Assembly: GCA_002694745.1 (NCBI GenBank)
Contig: NZMY01000050.1
Location: 124,001-188,000, forward strand
DNA length: 64,000 nucleotides
Reading direction: 5' to 3'
Origin: Croceicoccus sp.
GTDB taxonomy: Bacteria; Pseudomonadota; Alphaproteobacteria; Sphingomonadales; Sphingomonadaceae
Below, one piece after another: positions 35,599-44,424 of this stretch. The position numbers and the translations under genes are program-made. The number at the start of each line of letters is the position of its first letter. Within the stretch, counting starts at the first letter, position 1. The notes under the pieces were generated by a model. That model ran no database searches, had not been told where the DNA came from, and worked only from the letters and a program-made list of their open reading frames with translations.

Positions 35599-36558
35599 TT
35601 AAGGACGATCGGCCGGAGATCGCCAGCCCTGCCATCGCGCAAGAATCCTGCGCATGCGGTTTCGCGCCTTCGCTGACAGGCTCTGCCGCAGATGGGCAGA
35701 GATGCGGTTCTTCGCGGTTGCGCTTTCCTCGATCCTGTCGGGAAAGCGATAGCCGGTTACGCCGTCGGGAAGCATGGCCTGCTCGATGTCGCCCCGGCAA
35801 TTTTCGCCAGACCCGTCATGCCCGATATTGAACACCAGCGATTGTGCCGGGTTCAGGCATAGACCGTCGTTCCGGAAGATCGTTTCATACCAGAAGATGG
35901 CCCAGCTTTTCAGCCGTCCGCTCGCGTTATGGCAAATCTGCGCGTGGAAATCATGGGCACCATCAAGGTTGAACGAATGCCTGCTGGAACGATCGAATCG
36001 ACGCGCGGCCTGTTCGGGTTCGCGACTGAAATGCGCCCACCGATCGGCCCAGGTCGCCCACCCCCAACAGTTCATGACCGTCTGGAAATAGCAATCGCCG
36101 AGCCCGTCGCCGCGGATCGGGTAGCTCCAGCCCGACACATGCCATACTCTCTTTTCGTCAGCATATCGATCAAGCGCGGCATTGAGGAAAGTGAGAAAGG
36201 AAGGCGCGGTCAGCAGATCGTCTTCCACCACGATTATCCGGCCATGCGCCGAGACGACCTGCGAGACGCCGTCGATGATGTTATCGGCCAGACCCATGTT
36301 CCCGGATCGTTTTACGATGCGAACGGACCGGAATCCCCTCACGCGCTCTATGATATGGGTCGTCGCAAGATGGTCTTCCCGGTCAACTTCGCCTCGCGAG
36401 CCATCCTGAAAAACGATCAGCTCGCTTTGGTCCGCAAGCGGGTTACGCGCGAGCGCCTCGATCGTCCGGCGCGTGTGTTCGGGGCGTGCATAGCAGAAAA
36501 GCGCGATCGGGGCCGGATGCAGCGATGATGGCGAAGAGGATAAGGGCGGCGCGGTCAT
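35599..36558 (-). CDS. Glycosyltransferase (GT-A fold, GNT-I-like)
   Basis: A 319-residue predicted glycosyltransferase. IALFCYARPEHTRRTIEAL opens the nucleotide-binding domain, and VVEDDLLTAP near residue 107 contains the metal-binding DxD-like acidic pair. The segment HVSGWSYP and MNCWGWATWADRW are seen in a GT-A family found in surface-polysaccharide clusters. The start ATG 36558 overlaps the flippase stop in an ATGA junction, so translation is coupled. Donor and acceptor sugars are unknown. Confidence 0.8.
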   Translation of the reverse strand: MTAPPLSSSPSSLHPAPIALFCYARPEHTRRTIEALARNPLADQSELIVFQDGSRGEVDREDHLATTHIIERVRGFRSVRIVKRSGNMGLADNIIDGVSQVVSAHGRIIVVEDDLLTAPSFLTFLNAALDRYADEKRVWHVSGWSYPIRGDGLGDCYFQTVMNCWGWATWADRWAHFSREPEQAARRFDRSSRHSFNLDGAHDFHAQICHNASGRLKSWAIFWYETIFRNDGLCLNPAQSLVFNIGHDGSGENCRGDIEQAMLPDGVTGYRFPDRIEESATAKNRISAHLRQSLSAKARNRMRRILARWQGWRSPADRP

Positions 36559-37880
36559 CACGGTAAGTCCGGGCGGTTGCGACGATGTGACAGGAGCGTC
36601 CTGATCGCGATCAGCGGGTTGAGCGAGGAAAGCATGGTAACGCCTATGTCGCTCAGCCAGGGAAAGACGAAGCATGTTCCAAGCCCCGCAACGGCATAGG
36701 ATACGACCGTCGCGACCGCGGCGCCGGTGCCGCCGTAAACGGGGATCAGCAGCAGGTTAAGAGCAACGTTCACGGCCGCGCCAAGTGCGGTGGCCGCGGG
36801 TGCCGTCCAGAACCAGCCATGGATGGTCAGATGACTGGTCCTGGCCACGCCAAGGCCGACGAATGGCAGCGCAAGCGCCAGTATCGCGATCATCGGCAAT
36901 GCGCGCGCAAAGGACGGATCCATGAAGAGCCAGATGATCCCCCCGCCTGCGATAACAACCCCCATTGCCACCAAAGCCATCGCCAGCGACATGACGCTGA
37001 AATAGGATTTAAGCTCGGCCTGATATTGCGCGCTTCCCGATTTGTACGCCTTGACGATAGCGGGGAAAAAGGCCGCCTGCAGTGCCATCGGCACGAAGAG
37101 GGCGCTGTCGGCGATCCGGACGGCCAGCGTATAGCGCCCCAGCTCGCCGATGCTGGCGAACTGTCCCAGCATGACCTGATCGATCCGCATGTAGATGACC
37201 GTGCCGATCCCCGCGAGCATCAGCGGAAACCCGGTGACGAGAAGATCGCGAAACAGGCCGGGGTCAAGGCGAAGATGGCCGATATGCCGTCGGAACGGGA
37301 CCATCATGGCGACCGCCGCGATCCCCAGCAGGACCGCTTCGCCAGCACGCAGCGTGAGAAAGTCCGCAAGTCCGCCACCGAGCGTGATCAGCACCGCGAA
37401 TGCCGCGGTTGTCGCGACGGTCACGATCACGCGGGGCAGGGCGATGCGTTTTGGCCGCTCCGCCGCCTTGAAGAAAAGCGATGGCGTCTGAAGCGGCAAT
37501 GTCAAGAGCGTGATCGAAGCGATCAGCACCAGTTCGAGCGAGGTTCCCGCCGGCTGCGGCAAGGCGATCATGGTCGCGATCGCAAGTCCGGCTGCGACAA
37601 GCCCGGCCGGAAGGCGAAGCGCCATGGATGTGCAAAGCACCTCGCCGACGTTCTCGCGATCCTCCAGCATATGTTTCGTAACATATTGGTCGAGGCCAGA
37701 CAGCGTGATCGGCGTGAACAGCGCCACGATGCCGAGCACATAGCCATAGGCCCCGAATCCATCTGCCCCGAGATAGCGGGCAAGCATGAGCGTAACGAGG
37801 AAACCCGTGCCCAGACGCACGACCTCGTCGGCCCCCAGCCAGCCGAAATTTCGCAGGCGTTGTTTCAGGTCGATCCCCAT
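36558..37880 (-). CDS. Oligosaccharide flippase (Wzx-like, MOP superfamily)
   Basis: A 440-residue protein with about twelve transmembrane helices, related to Wzx/RfbX flippases that carry lipid-linked glycans across the inner membrane. LGADGFGAYGYVLGIVALF near the N-terminus and the SFMLAGIGTV-like and RIDQVMLGQF segments match the PST/MOP family. A start at GTG 37904 is also possible, since AAGGAG lies between it and ATG 37880. The downstream glycosyltransferase overlaps. No Wzy-type polymerase is present in the window, so the product may be a short oligosaccharide or the polymerase is elsewhere. Confidence 0.87.
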   Translation of the reverse strand: MGIDLKQRLRNFGWLGADEVVRLGTGFLVTLMLARYLGADGFGAYGYVLGIVALFTPITLSGLDQYVTKHMLEDRENVGEVLCTSMALRLPAGLVAAGLAIATMIALPQPAGTSLELVLIASITLLTLPLQTPSLFFKAAERPKRIALPRVIVTVATTAAFAVLITLGGGLADFLTLRAGEAVLLGIAAVAMMVPFRRHIGHLRLDPGLFRDLLVTGFPLMLAGIGTVIYMRIDQVMLGQFASIGELGRYTLAVRIADSALFVPMALQAAFFPAIVKAYKSGSAQYQAELKSYFSVMSLAMALVAMGVVIAGGGIIWLFMDPSFARALPMIAILALALPFVGLGVARTSHLTIHGWFWTAPAATALGAAVNVALNLLLIPVYGGTGAAVATVVSYAVAGLGTCFVFPWLSDIGVTMLSSLNPLIAIRTLLSHRRNRPDLP

Positions 37881-37988
37881 TTTCTCGGAAAGCTGCTCCT
37901 TCACCGAGGGGCTAGAGCGGGTGCAATAAATAATGGTTAATGATTTCCAGCTAGTGCGGGTAGTCGCTACGAAGCCAAAGGATATCGC

Positions 37989-38801
37989 GTGAACCTCCAA
38001 CCCCTATTCCGGCTCTATGCAAGGGCGTTTGCGCGGCCTGTCTTCTACAAGGTGCACCGGCTGCTCTATAACCTCTCGCTGAGGGGGATGGGCGTTCTGA
38101 ACTGGGAAACCGACGATCTTCAAGGAGAAACCGCGATTCTAAGACGCTTTGTCGCGTCGGCCCCTTCCGGAGCAATCGTTCTCGACGTCGGTGCCAATGT
38201 CGGAAAATACTCACGATCGGTCAGGTCGATTGCGCCGCAGGTAAACCTGCACAGCTTCGAACCTTCTCCGCAAGCCTTTGCAGAATTGCAGGCCGCGATG
38301 TCCGGTGACGATGTTCGCTGCGTTCGCGCCGCGGTAGGATCGGTAGAGGGAACGGCAACTCTGTTCGACCATGCCGGGGCGGCCGGATCGGGCCATGCCA
38401 CGCTGCAGGGCGATGTGATCGAACGCATCCACGGCGGGGTTGCCAAGGCGACCCAAGTGCCGGTCATCCGCCTCGACCGCTACATACGCGAAGAGCGAAT
38501 AGAGAGCGTCTTCTGGTTGAAGATCGATGTCGAGGGGCGCGAAGCGGATGTATTGCGCGGCTTGGGCGATCTGCTCACCACCGGTTTCGAAATTCATCAC
38601 ATCCAGATCGAGTTCAACGAGATGAATGCATTGAGCAAGACCTTCCTCGAAGATCTGTGCGAAATGCTTTCAGGCTACAGGGTCTACCGCATCCTGCCGG
38701 GTGGCAAACTGGTGGATATCAGTACAGAGGCGCTGGTATTGCGCGAGATATTTGCGTTTCAGAACTTGCTGTTTTCGAAATCGGATCTTTGCCGACGCTG
38801 A
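37989..38801 (+). CDS. FkbM family methyltransferase
   Basis: A 270-residue AdoMet-dependent methyltransferase. VLDVGANVGKYS near residue 60 is the AdoMet loop, FEPSPQAFAELQ follows, and FWLKIDVEGREADVLRG near residue 180 is the FkbM signature. Members of this family O-methylate sugars and other hydroxyls, and are frequent in glycan loci. GTG 37989 has AAAGGA at a good spacing. The 108 bp before it, AT-rich for this genome, are shared with the divergent flippase gene and must hold both promoters. It begins a plus-strand run of four genes. Confidence 0.88.
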   Translation: MNLQPLFRLYARAFARPVFYKVHRLLYNLSLRGMGVLNWETDDLQGETAILRRFVASAPSGAIVLDVGANVGKYSRSVRSIAPQVNLHSFEPSPQAFAELQAAMSGDDVRCVRAAVGSVEGTATLFDHAGAAGSGHATLQGDVIERIHGGVAKATQVPVIRLDRYIREERIESVFWLKIDVEGREADVLRGLGDLLTTGFEIHHIQIEFNEMNALSKTFLEDLCEMLSGYRVYRILPGGKLVDISTEALVLREIFAFQNLLFSKSDLCRR

Positions 38802-38813
38802 CGGACAGGCAAA

Positions 38814-40037
38814 TTGCGCATTCTCCACGTCAACCAGTCCGATCGCGATGGCGGAGCCGCCATCGCCGCGCGTCGACTTGTTCTGGCTCAGCGCGAGGCC
38901 GGGATCGATGCGCAGATGCTGGTGGTCCGCAAGACCGGCCACGAACAATGGGTTCACCAGTTCGGGTCACCTTTCCTGCGCTCGCGGATCCGTCTGACGC
39001 GCGCCGTGACAAAGCGGCTGCTTCGCACATTCTCCCGAACCGATCCGGACGCCATGCGGACGCTTGCATCGGTGCGAACGGGACTTGCGTCGGCGGCGGA
39101 GCGTTTCTCTCCCGATTTGATCCATTGGCACTGGGTGGGCGGCGAGGTGATCTCCGTCCCCGAGCTGGCCGAACCGGAATTGCCCGCTGCGTGGACGTGT
39201 CACGACCACTGGCCTTTCAGCGGAGTGGAACATTATCCGTCGGCCGCCATTCCAAGGTCCGGCACCGCTTCCGCCAATCTTCCCGACCTCGAGGCGTTTA
39301 ACCGGAAACGGAAGATGCGTGCCTGGCAGGACTGGCGACCCCATCTGATCTGTCCCAGCATGGCGACCCTGGAACATGCGCGGTCAAGCGAAATAGGCGG
39401 CCGCATGCCGGCCTCCGTCATTGGGAATACGATCGATTTCGACGCCTTTCCCGTCATGGCGCGTGACCGGGCGAGGGCAATGCTGAATATTGACGACCGC
39501 CGCAGGATCGTCCTCTTCGGCGCGCAGTTCGGGGTGGCCGATCCGCGCAAGGGCTTTGATTTGCTGCTGGATGCAATCGGGCACATGTCCGATGCGGAGC
39601 GGGCCGGACATCTGTTGCTCACCTTTGGGGGAAGGGGTGACCGGGCAGCGGTACACGGGATGGAGCGTCGAAGCCTAGGGTTCATCGACGATACGGAAAG
39701 GCTGGCGGCTGCCTATGGGGCCGCGAATGTCTTCGTGAATCCATCGCGTCAGGAAACCTTCGGCAATACCACGCTGGAGGCCGTCGCATGCGGGACGCCG
39801 GTCGTGGCGTTCGATATGGGCGCTGCCAGCGAGATCATCGCAACACGGGACGCGGGAAGCCTTGTCCGGCCGTGGGACTGCGCCGCGATGGCGCGGGCGA
39901 TCGTGCGCCATGCCGGGCCGACCGACCCGGCATCGAGAGAGAATATGCGCCGCGAGGCGTTTGCAAGCTTTTCTCCGGCCCGCATTGTCGCGAAGCATGT
40001 CGAACTTTATGACCGCCTGATAAGGGGGTCGGATTGA
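38814..40037 (+). CDS. Glycosyltransferase family 4 protein
   Basis: A 407-residue retaining glycosyltransferase of GT-B fold. It begins RILHVNQSDRDGGAAIAARR, typical of WcaC/WcaL-like colanic-acid enzymes, and the C-terminal half holds FGNTTLEAVACGTPVVAFD, the E-x7-E donor-binding motif. The start is TTG 38814 with ACAGG upstream; the FkbM gene ends 12 bp before. It overlaps the next glycosyltransferase by one base (TGATG). Confidence 0.9.
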   Translation: MRILHVNQSDRDGGAAIAARRLVLAQREAGIDAQMLVVRKTGHEQWVHQFGSPFLRSRIRLTRAVTKRLLRTFSRTDPDAMRTLASVRTGLASAAERFSPDLIHWHWVGGEVISVPELAEPELPAAWTCHDHWPFSGVEHYPSAAIPRSGTASANLPDLEAFNRKRKMRAWQDWRPHLICPSMATLEHARSSEIGGRMPASVIGNTIDFDAFPVMARDRARAMLNIDDRRRIVLFGAQFGVADPRKGFDLLLDAIGHMSDAERAGHLLLTFGGRGDRAAVHGMERRSLGFIDDTERLAAAYGAANVFVNPSRQETFGNTTLEAVACGTPVVAFDMGAASEIIATRDAGSLVRPWDCAAMARAIVRHAGPTDPASRENMRREAFASFSPARIVAKHVELYDRLIRGSD

Positions 40038-40831
40038 TGCCGAATGCCGAGCAACCAGTTTTCACCATCGTCACAGCCAGCTTCAATGCGCTGGACGGGC
40101 TGCGCAGAACTGTCGAAAGTGTTGCCGCTCAGGATCATTCCGCTGTCGAGCATATCGTGATCGACGGCGGATCGAGCGATGGCACTCGCGCATATCTCGA
40201 GGAGATGGGCGATCGTGTTCGCTGGATCAGCGAGCCTGACGAGGGCATTGGCGACGCGCTGAACAAGGGGATCGCCATGGCCAGCGGCGACTATATACTC
40301 GTCCTGCAAGCGGAAGATGTCTTCGTGGACAATGGCGCTCTTGGCCGCGTCGCGGGCGAGCTGGTCGACAGGGGGCGCCATGGACGCATCGATGTGGCGG
40401 CCTTCGACGTCATTCTCGACTTCGGTGACCGGCGCGTTCTGCGCAAGGCGAGACCGCTGAGCTTCTTGAGCGATTTCAAGATGACCTGTCCGCATCAGGG
40501 AATGTTCGTGTCGCGCGCGCTTTACGAGAAGATTGGCGGGTTTGACGCGACCTACCGGGTGGCGATGGATTACGAATGGCTGCTGCGGGCCCGTAATGCC
40601 GGCGCAAGGCTGCTTGCCTTTGACCGGGTCGTCGCGATCATGCCGGCCACGGGGGTCAGCACGCGTACCGACTGGCCATCGGTGTCACATCGGCTGAGTG
40701 AGGATCGCAGGTTGCAGGCCCAGCATGCGAGAAATGCCGCGGGACGGGCCGTGAACCGGGTGTTCTGGATGGTCTATCGGCCTTTCAAGCAGGTCAAGTC
40801 CCGTATCGGGTCGCGAGCGTCGGCCGCGTGA
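40037..40831 (+). CDS. Glycosyltransferase family 2 protein
   Basis: A 264-residue inverting glycosyltransferase. FTIVTASFNALDGLRRT and VIDGGSSDGT are the family 2 N-terminal signatures; LQAEDV stands at the DxD position, and the MDYEWLLRARNAGAR block lies in the acceptor half. It resembles WcaA/TuaG-like enzymes. There is one-base overlap with the preceding gene and a GTGA overlap with the next, so these genes form a coupled operon. Confidence 0.9.
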   Translation: MPNAEQPVFTIVTASFNALDGLRRTVESVAAQDHSAVEHIVIDGGSSDGTRAYLEEMGDRVRWISEPDEGIGDALNKGIAMASGDYILVLQAEDVFVDNGALGRVAGELVDRGRHGRIDVAAFDVILDFGDRRVLRKARPLSFLSDFKMTCPHQGMFVSRALYEKIGGFDATYRVAMDYEWLLRARNAGARLLAFDRVVAIMPATGVSTRTDWPSVSHRLSEDRRLQAQHARNAAGRAVNRVFWMVYRPFKQVKSRIGSRASAA

Positions 40832-41613
40832 CCGAGCCGCTGACCATCGTCTTGTGCTTCTATAACGAAGAGCGCTGGATCGGGCGCACGCTCGCCAGCC
40901 TTGCGGCACAGACGGACCGGCGGTTTTCCCTCGTTCTTGTCGATAATGGCTCGACCGATGGCAGCGTCGCGGCGGTCAGGGCCGCCCTGTCCCATGTGTC
41001 CGACATCGAGGTGCGCCTGCTGACAGAGCCGCAGCCTGGCAAGATCCATGCCCTGCGCACCGGGACCATGGCTGCCACGGGACGCTATGTCGCTACCGTC
41101 GATGCCGACACGGTCTACCCGCCGCATTATGTGGCCACCTTGCTCGGATTGTTCGAGGACAGGCCGGATGCGTCCTGTGCCATCGCCTTCGGTCTGCCGG
41201 CAAAAGGCGTGGGCGGCTGGAGGCATTCCAAGCTTCGTCTGTTCGCACACGCCCTTCCGCGCAAGTGCCATTCGGGAGGTTACGGCCAGACATTTCACCG
41301 CACGAAACTGCTGGACTGCGGCGGCTTCGATGCGCGGCGCTGGCCTTTCGTGCTGGAAGATCACGAAATCGTTCACAGGATCGCGGCAGCGGGGCCGATC
41401 CTCTATCACCGCGACCTGTATTGCTTCCCCTCGGATCGGCGCAGCGATCGTTCCGCCGTAAGCTGGTCCCTTGGTGAGCGCATTGCCTACAAGCTGTGGC
41501 CAGCGGCCGGGATGATGGGTTTTTTTCACCGCATCCTGGCCAGTCGTTTCGCGGCGCGAAAGGCCGATAATCTGGCCCTGCGCAACCAGGACCAGTGGAA
41601 CGGCGCGCCCTAG
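40828..41613 (+). CDS. Glycosyltransferase family 2 protein
   Basis: A 261-residue GT2 enzyme. LTIVLCFYNEERWIGRTL and LVDNGSTDGS define the nucleotide-binding half, and TVDADTVYPPHY carries the DxD metal-binding motif. The C-terminal LPRKCHSGGYGQTFHR and EDHEIVHR segments differ from the neighbour at 40037, so a different sugar is likely. GTG 40828 overlaps the previous stop. The gene converges with and overlaps the minus-strand GT4 gene by 4 bp. Confidence 0.88.
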   Translation: MTEPLTIVLCFYNEERWIGRTLASLAAQTDRRFSLVLVDNGSTDGSVAAVRAALSHVSDIEVRLLTEPQPGKIHALRTGTMAATGRYVATVDADTVYPPHYVATLLGLFEDRPDASCAIAFGLPAKGVGGWRHSKLRLFAHALPRKCHSGGYGQTFHRTKLLDCGGFDARRWPFVLEDHEIVHRIAAAGPILYHRDLYCFPSDRRSDRSAVSWSLGERIAYKLWPAAGMMGFFHRILASRFAARKADNLALRNQDQWNGAP

Positions 41614-42671
41614 GCGATAGCCGTCAGTGTCTGCCGGGCGGCGCGCTGCCAGTCGAAGAAACGCGACGCCTCCCCCTGAAAACCGGCAAGTCGTTTCGCC
41701 CGAATGCCGGGGGGCGTGCCATCGGCTGCCATGATGGCGTTCATCCAGCACGCGGCGTCGGCAGAAGGAAGCAAATGCCCCGTCACCCCGTCGATGACGG
41801 CGTCGCGCAGTCCGTCGCAATCGGCGGCCAGCACCATTCCGCCCGCCGCTGCCGCTTCGGGAGCGATCAGGCCGAACCCTTCGAATTCGCCGTTTTCCAC
41901 CGGTATGTTCGGTACCACCACGGCCAGCGCCTCGCGATAGGCGCGCACCAGTGCATCGCCGTGGAGGGGGCCGAGGAAGCGGACGCGCGGATGGTTCAGC
42001 AGGGCGCGCTCGGCCGTGCTCCAGCCTGTACCGGCGATGTCGAGGCCGATGCTTTCAGGCAAGAGCGGCAGCACCTCGCGGATGAACCAGCCGCAGCCCT
42101 TGCGTTCGATCAGGCGCCCCGCGAACAGTAGCCGTCCGTTATGCCGGCCGTCCGGAGGAGGCGCGGTAATATCGGTCGCCAGCGGCACGACATGCGCGTC
42201 GTGCCACCCGGTTTCGTTCAACACTTCGGCGGTGGCGCGGGAATTGGCAATGACGGTGGCGCTGCCCAGCATGCGCGAGCCCAGACGCAGATAGGCGCCG
42301 TAAAGCTTGCCCCTGATCCCGCCGCGGCGGTGATAGGATACGTCGGTCCCATGCGCCGCAATCGCGATCCGCCGGATGCCGCGCAATCTTGCCGGCAAGG
42401 CCAGCGGCCAGATCGCCATGTCGCCCAGCAGAGCCGCCTTGGGCGCCTGGCGCAGCGAGAGCAGGCGTGCCAGGACCGTGAAGGGAAAGGCAAGCAGGCT
42501 GGCAGCATGCGGCGGCATCCCGTTTCGCCGGCCCGGCAGGGCAATGACCTCTACCGCGGCAAAGCTGCCAAGCGCTTCTGCCATCCGCATCGACCATGTT
42601 TCCATGCCGCCGATCGCGGGTTGCCATTTGCGGGTGATGAGAACCAGCGAGTTGCGCACGTCGTCAGCCAT
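41610..42671 (-). CDS. Glycosyltransferase family 4 protein
   Basis: A 353-residue GT-B glycosyltransferase. The N-terminus LVLITRKWQPAIGGMETW has the acceptor-side glycine loop typical of GT4; GRLIERKG begins the donor domain, and the FEGFGLIAPEAAAAGG block near residue 275 supplies the E-x7-E motif. ATG 42671 follows the GT-C gene by 7 bp on the same strand, so the minus-strand genes from gmd or the GT2 to here may be one transcript. Confidence 0.9.
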   Translation of the reverse strand: MADDVRNSLVLITRKWQPAIGGMETWSMRMAEALGSFAAVEVIALPGRRNGMPPHAASLLAFPFTVLARLLSLRQAPKAALLGDMAIWPLALPARLRGIRRIAIAAHGTDVSYHRRGGIRGKLYGAYLRLGSRMLGSATVIANSRATAEVLNETGWHDAHVVPLATDITAPPPDGRHNGRLLFAGRLIERKGCGWFIREVLPLLPESIGLDIAGTGWSTAERALLNHPRVRFLGPLHGDALVRAYREALAVVVPNIPVENGEFEGFGLIAPEAAAAGGMVLAADCDGLRDAVIDGVTGHLLPSADAACWMNAIMAADGTPPGIRAKRLAGFQGEASRFFDWQRAARQTLTAIA

Positions 42672-42678
42672 GGCAGGA

Positions 42679-44424
42679 TCAATAGCCGATCCACAGATCG
42701 CCCGTGGGGGGAGGATCCTGCGGGGACTGCGCGGTGGCGGCCCAGACCAGTCGCGCGGGCCGGGAGCCGCGATTGGCAAGATTATGCATGCCCCGCCCGA
42801 CATCGACGGTTTCGCCTTCGGCAAGCGCAACGCCATCGAGCACGAGACCTTCGCCTTCCGCGCGATATTGGCCCGGCACCAGAAATTCCGATGCTTCCCC
42901 GGTCCCCGCTGGCACCGTTTTGCCCGCAAGCCACACCGTTCCCCAATAGTTCACGTAATTGCCGCGCCAGGCGCGGGAATCCTCGGGCAGAAGGACGGCG
43001 GCATGATCGCCCTTCAATGCGGCGGTGACCATGGTGTCGTTCTCTATCAGCAGCGGAATCGCCTGCCGCTCCATCGCTGCGCGATAGCTGCTGCTGCCCG
43101 CGCGGCGGTATTGTTCCATGCCCCACGGCGTCATGAAGCCGTTGACCTTGCGAAAGGCCGGGATCATCCCGCTGTGATCGAAATATGCGGTTCCTTGCGG
43201 GAACATCTTCTGCACGGCGTCCGAAACGGCACGCTGCCTGGGCAGGACCTGGCGGTCGTCGGTGACCCAAGTGGCCAGCGCGATCACCAGCATGATCGCC
43301 ATGACCGGGACGGCGCCGAAGCGCGCGATGGTTCCGCGCAGTCCGCAAGTGACCGCCACCGCCAGCGGCGGCAGCAAAAAGACGTAATAATAGCCTGCCG
43401 TATTGCGATAGAAGGCAAGCGTCAGCACCGGCAGCCATAATCCCGCCAATGCGCATTTTTCATGCGCCGACAATGCGCTGCGCGCGATGGTGACGGGACC
43501 GGCAAGGATCAGCACCGCGAGGAGCGGCGCCAGACTGGCGGCTTTTACGATCATCGGCCAATATGGCGGCAGGCCGACAAAGAACATGTCACTGGCAGAG
43601 CGGTTCAGTACGGCGGCAGCCCGCGCCTGCGTGCCGCGCGCATCGGCACCGGCACCGGCATCGGCATCGGCATGGGCGGAAACCAGCGCAGGATCGGGAT
43701 GAACGGGGCCGGCGATCTGGCCGGAGTGCCAGACATAGAGCGCAAGGAACACGGCCAGCGCGGCCACCGCAATGCCCGCGATCCTCAGCGCGGCGGCGCG
43801 GGTGCGGCCTGCATCGGCCCAGCGCATCCATGCCAGACCGGCAAATGCAGGTGCGAACAGCACCGCCTTGATCGTAATCATGCCCGCCATGCCGATCAGC
43901 GCCCCGATCAGGGCGGCGCTCCACCAGCCAAGCGATGCGCGGGCGAGGAGGGCAAGCGCGACCATCAGCGTGGCCGTGACCGGCGGATCGACGCGGAACG
44001 ACATGCCGTGCTGCAGCACATAGCCCGCCGAGATGTAGCCGAGCGCAGCCAGTACGGAGGTCAGCCGGTCCGCGAAGCGCCGCGCCAGTGCATAAATGCA
44101 CACGATCGTCACGCATTCGCAGACGAACATCGCCAGACGCGCGGTCAGGATATGATCGATCGCGCTGCCTGGCATATCCACAAGCCAGCGGAAGCCATGG
44201 ACGTGAAGGGTCTGGAGCGGGGTCTCCAATTCGCCGCGCCCAAATTGCGCGACCTGGCCGTAGAAGAAGAACTCGTCCCAATTGATCGCCCTGCTGAAGA
44301 TCAGCGTGCATTGCAGGGCGAGCAGCAGGATGATTGAGGCGGCGCCCACGTGGACGCTGCCGAGGGAGGGCAGCGTGCGTCCTGCGGCGGGGCGCCGGGG
44401 GCCGCTGGTCAAAAGCGAGTCCAT
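42679..44424 (-). CDS. GT-C type membrane glycosyltransferase (PMT/ArnT-like), copy 1
   Basis: A 581-residue membrane protein with ten or more helices. The segment SRAINWDEFFFY in the first large outer loop places a paired acidic motif where GT-C enzymes such as ArnT and PMT bind metal and the lipid-phosphate sugar. The C-terminal 180 residues are soluble and strand-rich, ending in a beta-sandwich-like region. The family is not one I can name more closely. GGAGGGAG precedes the ATG. It overlaps and is paralogous to the gene at 44409-46121, sharing INWDEFF, YVLQHG and the GFMTPWGM segment. Confidence 0.8.
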   Translation of the reverse strand: MDSLLTSGPRRPAAGRTLPSLGSVHVGAASIILLLALQCTLIFSRAINWDEFFFYGQVAQFGRGELETPLQTLHVHGFRWLVDMPGSAIDHILTARLAMFVCECVTIVCIYALARRFADRLTSVLAALGYISAGYVLQHGMSFRVDPPVTATLMVALALLARASLGWWSAALIGALIGMAGMITIKAVLFAPAFAGLAWMRWADAGRTRAAALRIAGIAVAALAVFLALYVWHSGQIAGPVHPDPALVSAHADADAGAGADARGTQARAAAVLNRSASDMFFVGLPPYWPMIVKAASLAPLLAVLILAGPVTIARSALSAHEKCALAGLWLPVLTLAFYRNTAGYYYVFLLPPLAVAVTCGLRGTIARFGAVPVMAIMLVIALATWVTDDRQVLPRQRAVSDAVQKMFPQGTAYFDHSGMIPAFRKVNGFMTPWGMEQYRRAGSSSYRAAMERQAIPLLIENDTMVTAALKGDHAAVLLPEDSRAWRGNYVNYWGTVWLAGKTVPAGTGEASEFLVPGQYRAEGEGLVLDGVALAEGETVDVGRGMHNLANRGSRPARLVWAATAQSPQDPPPTGDLWIGY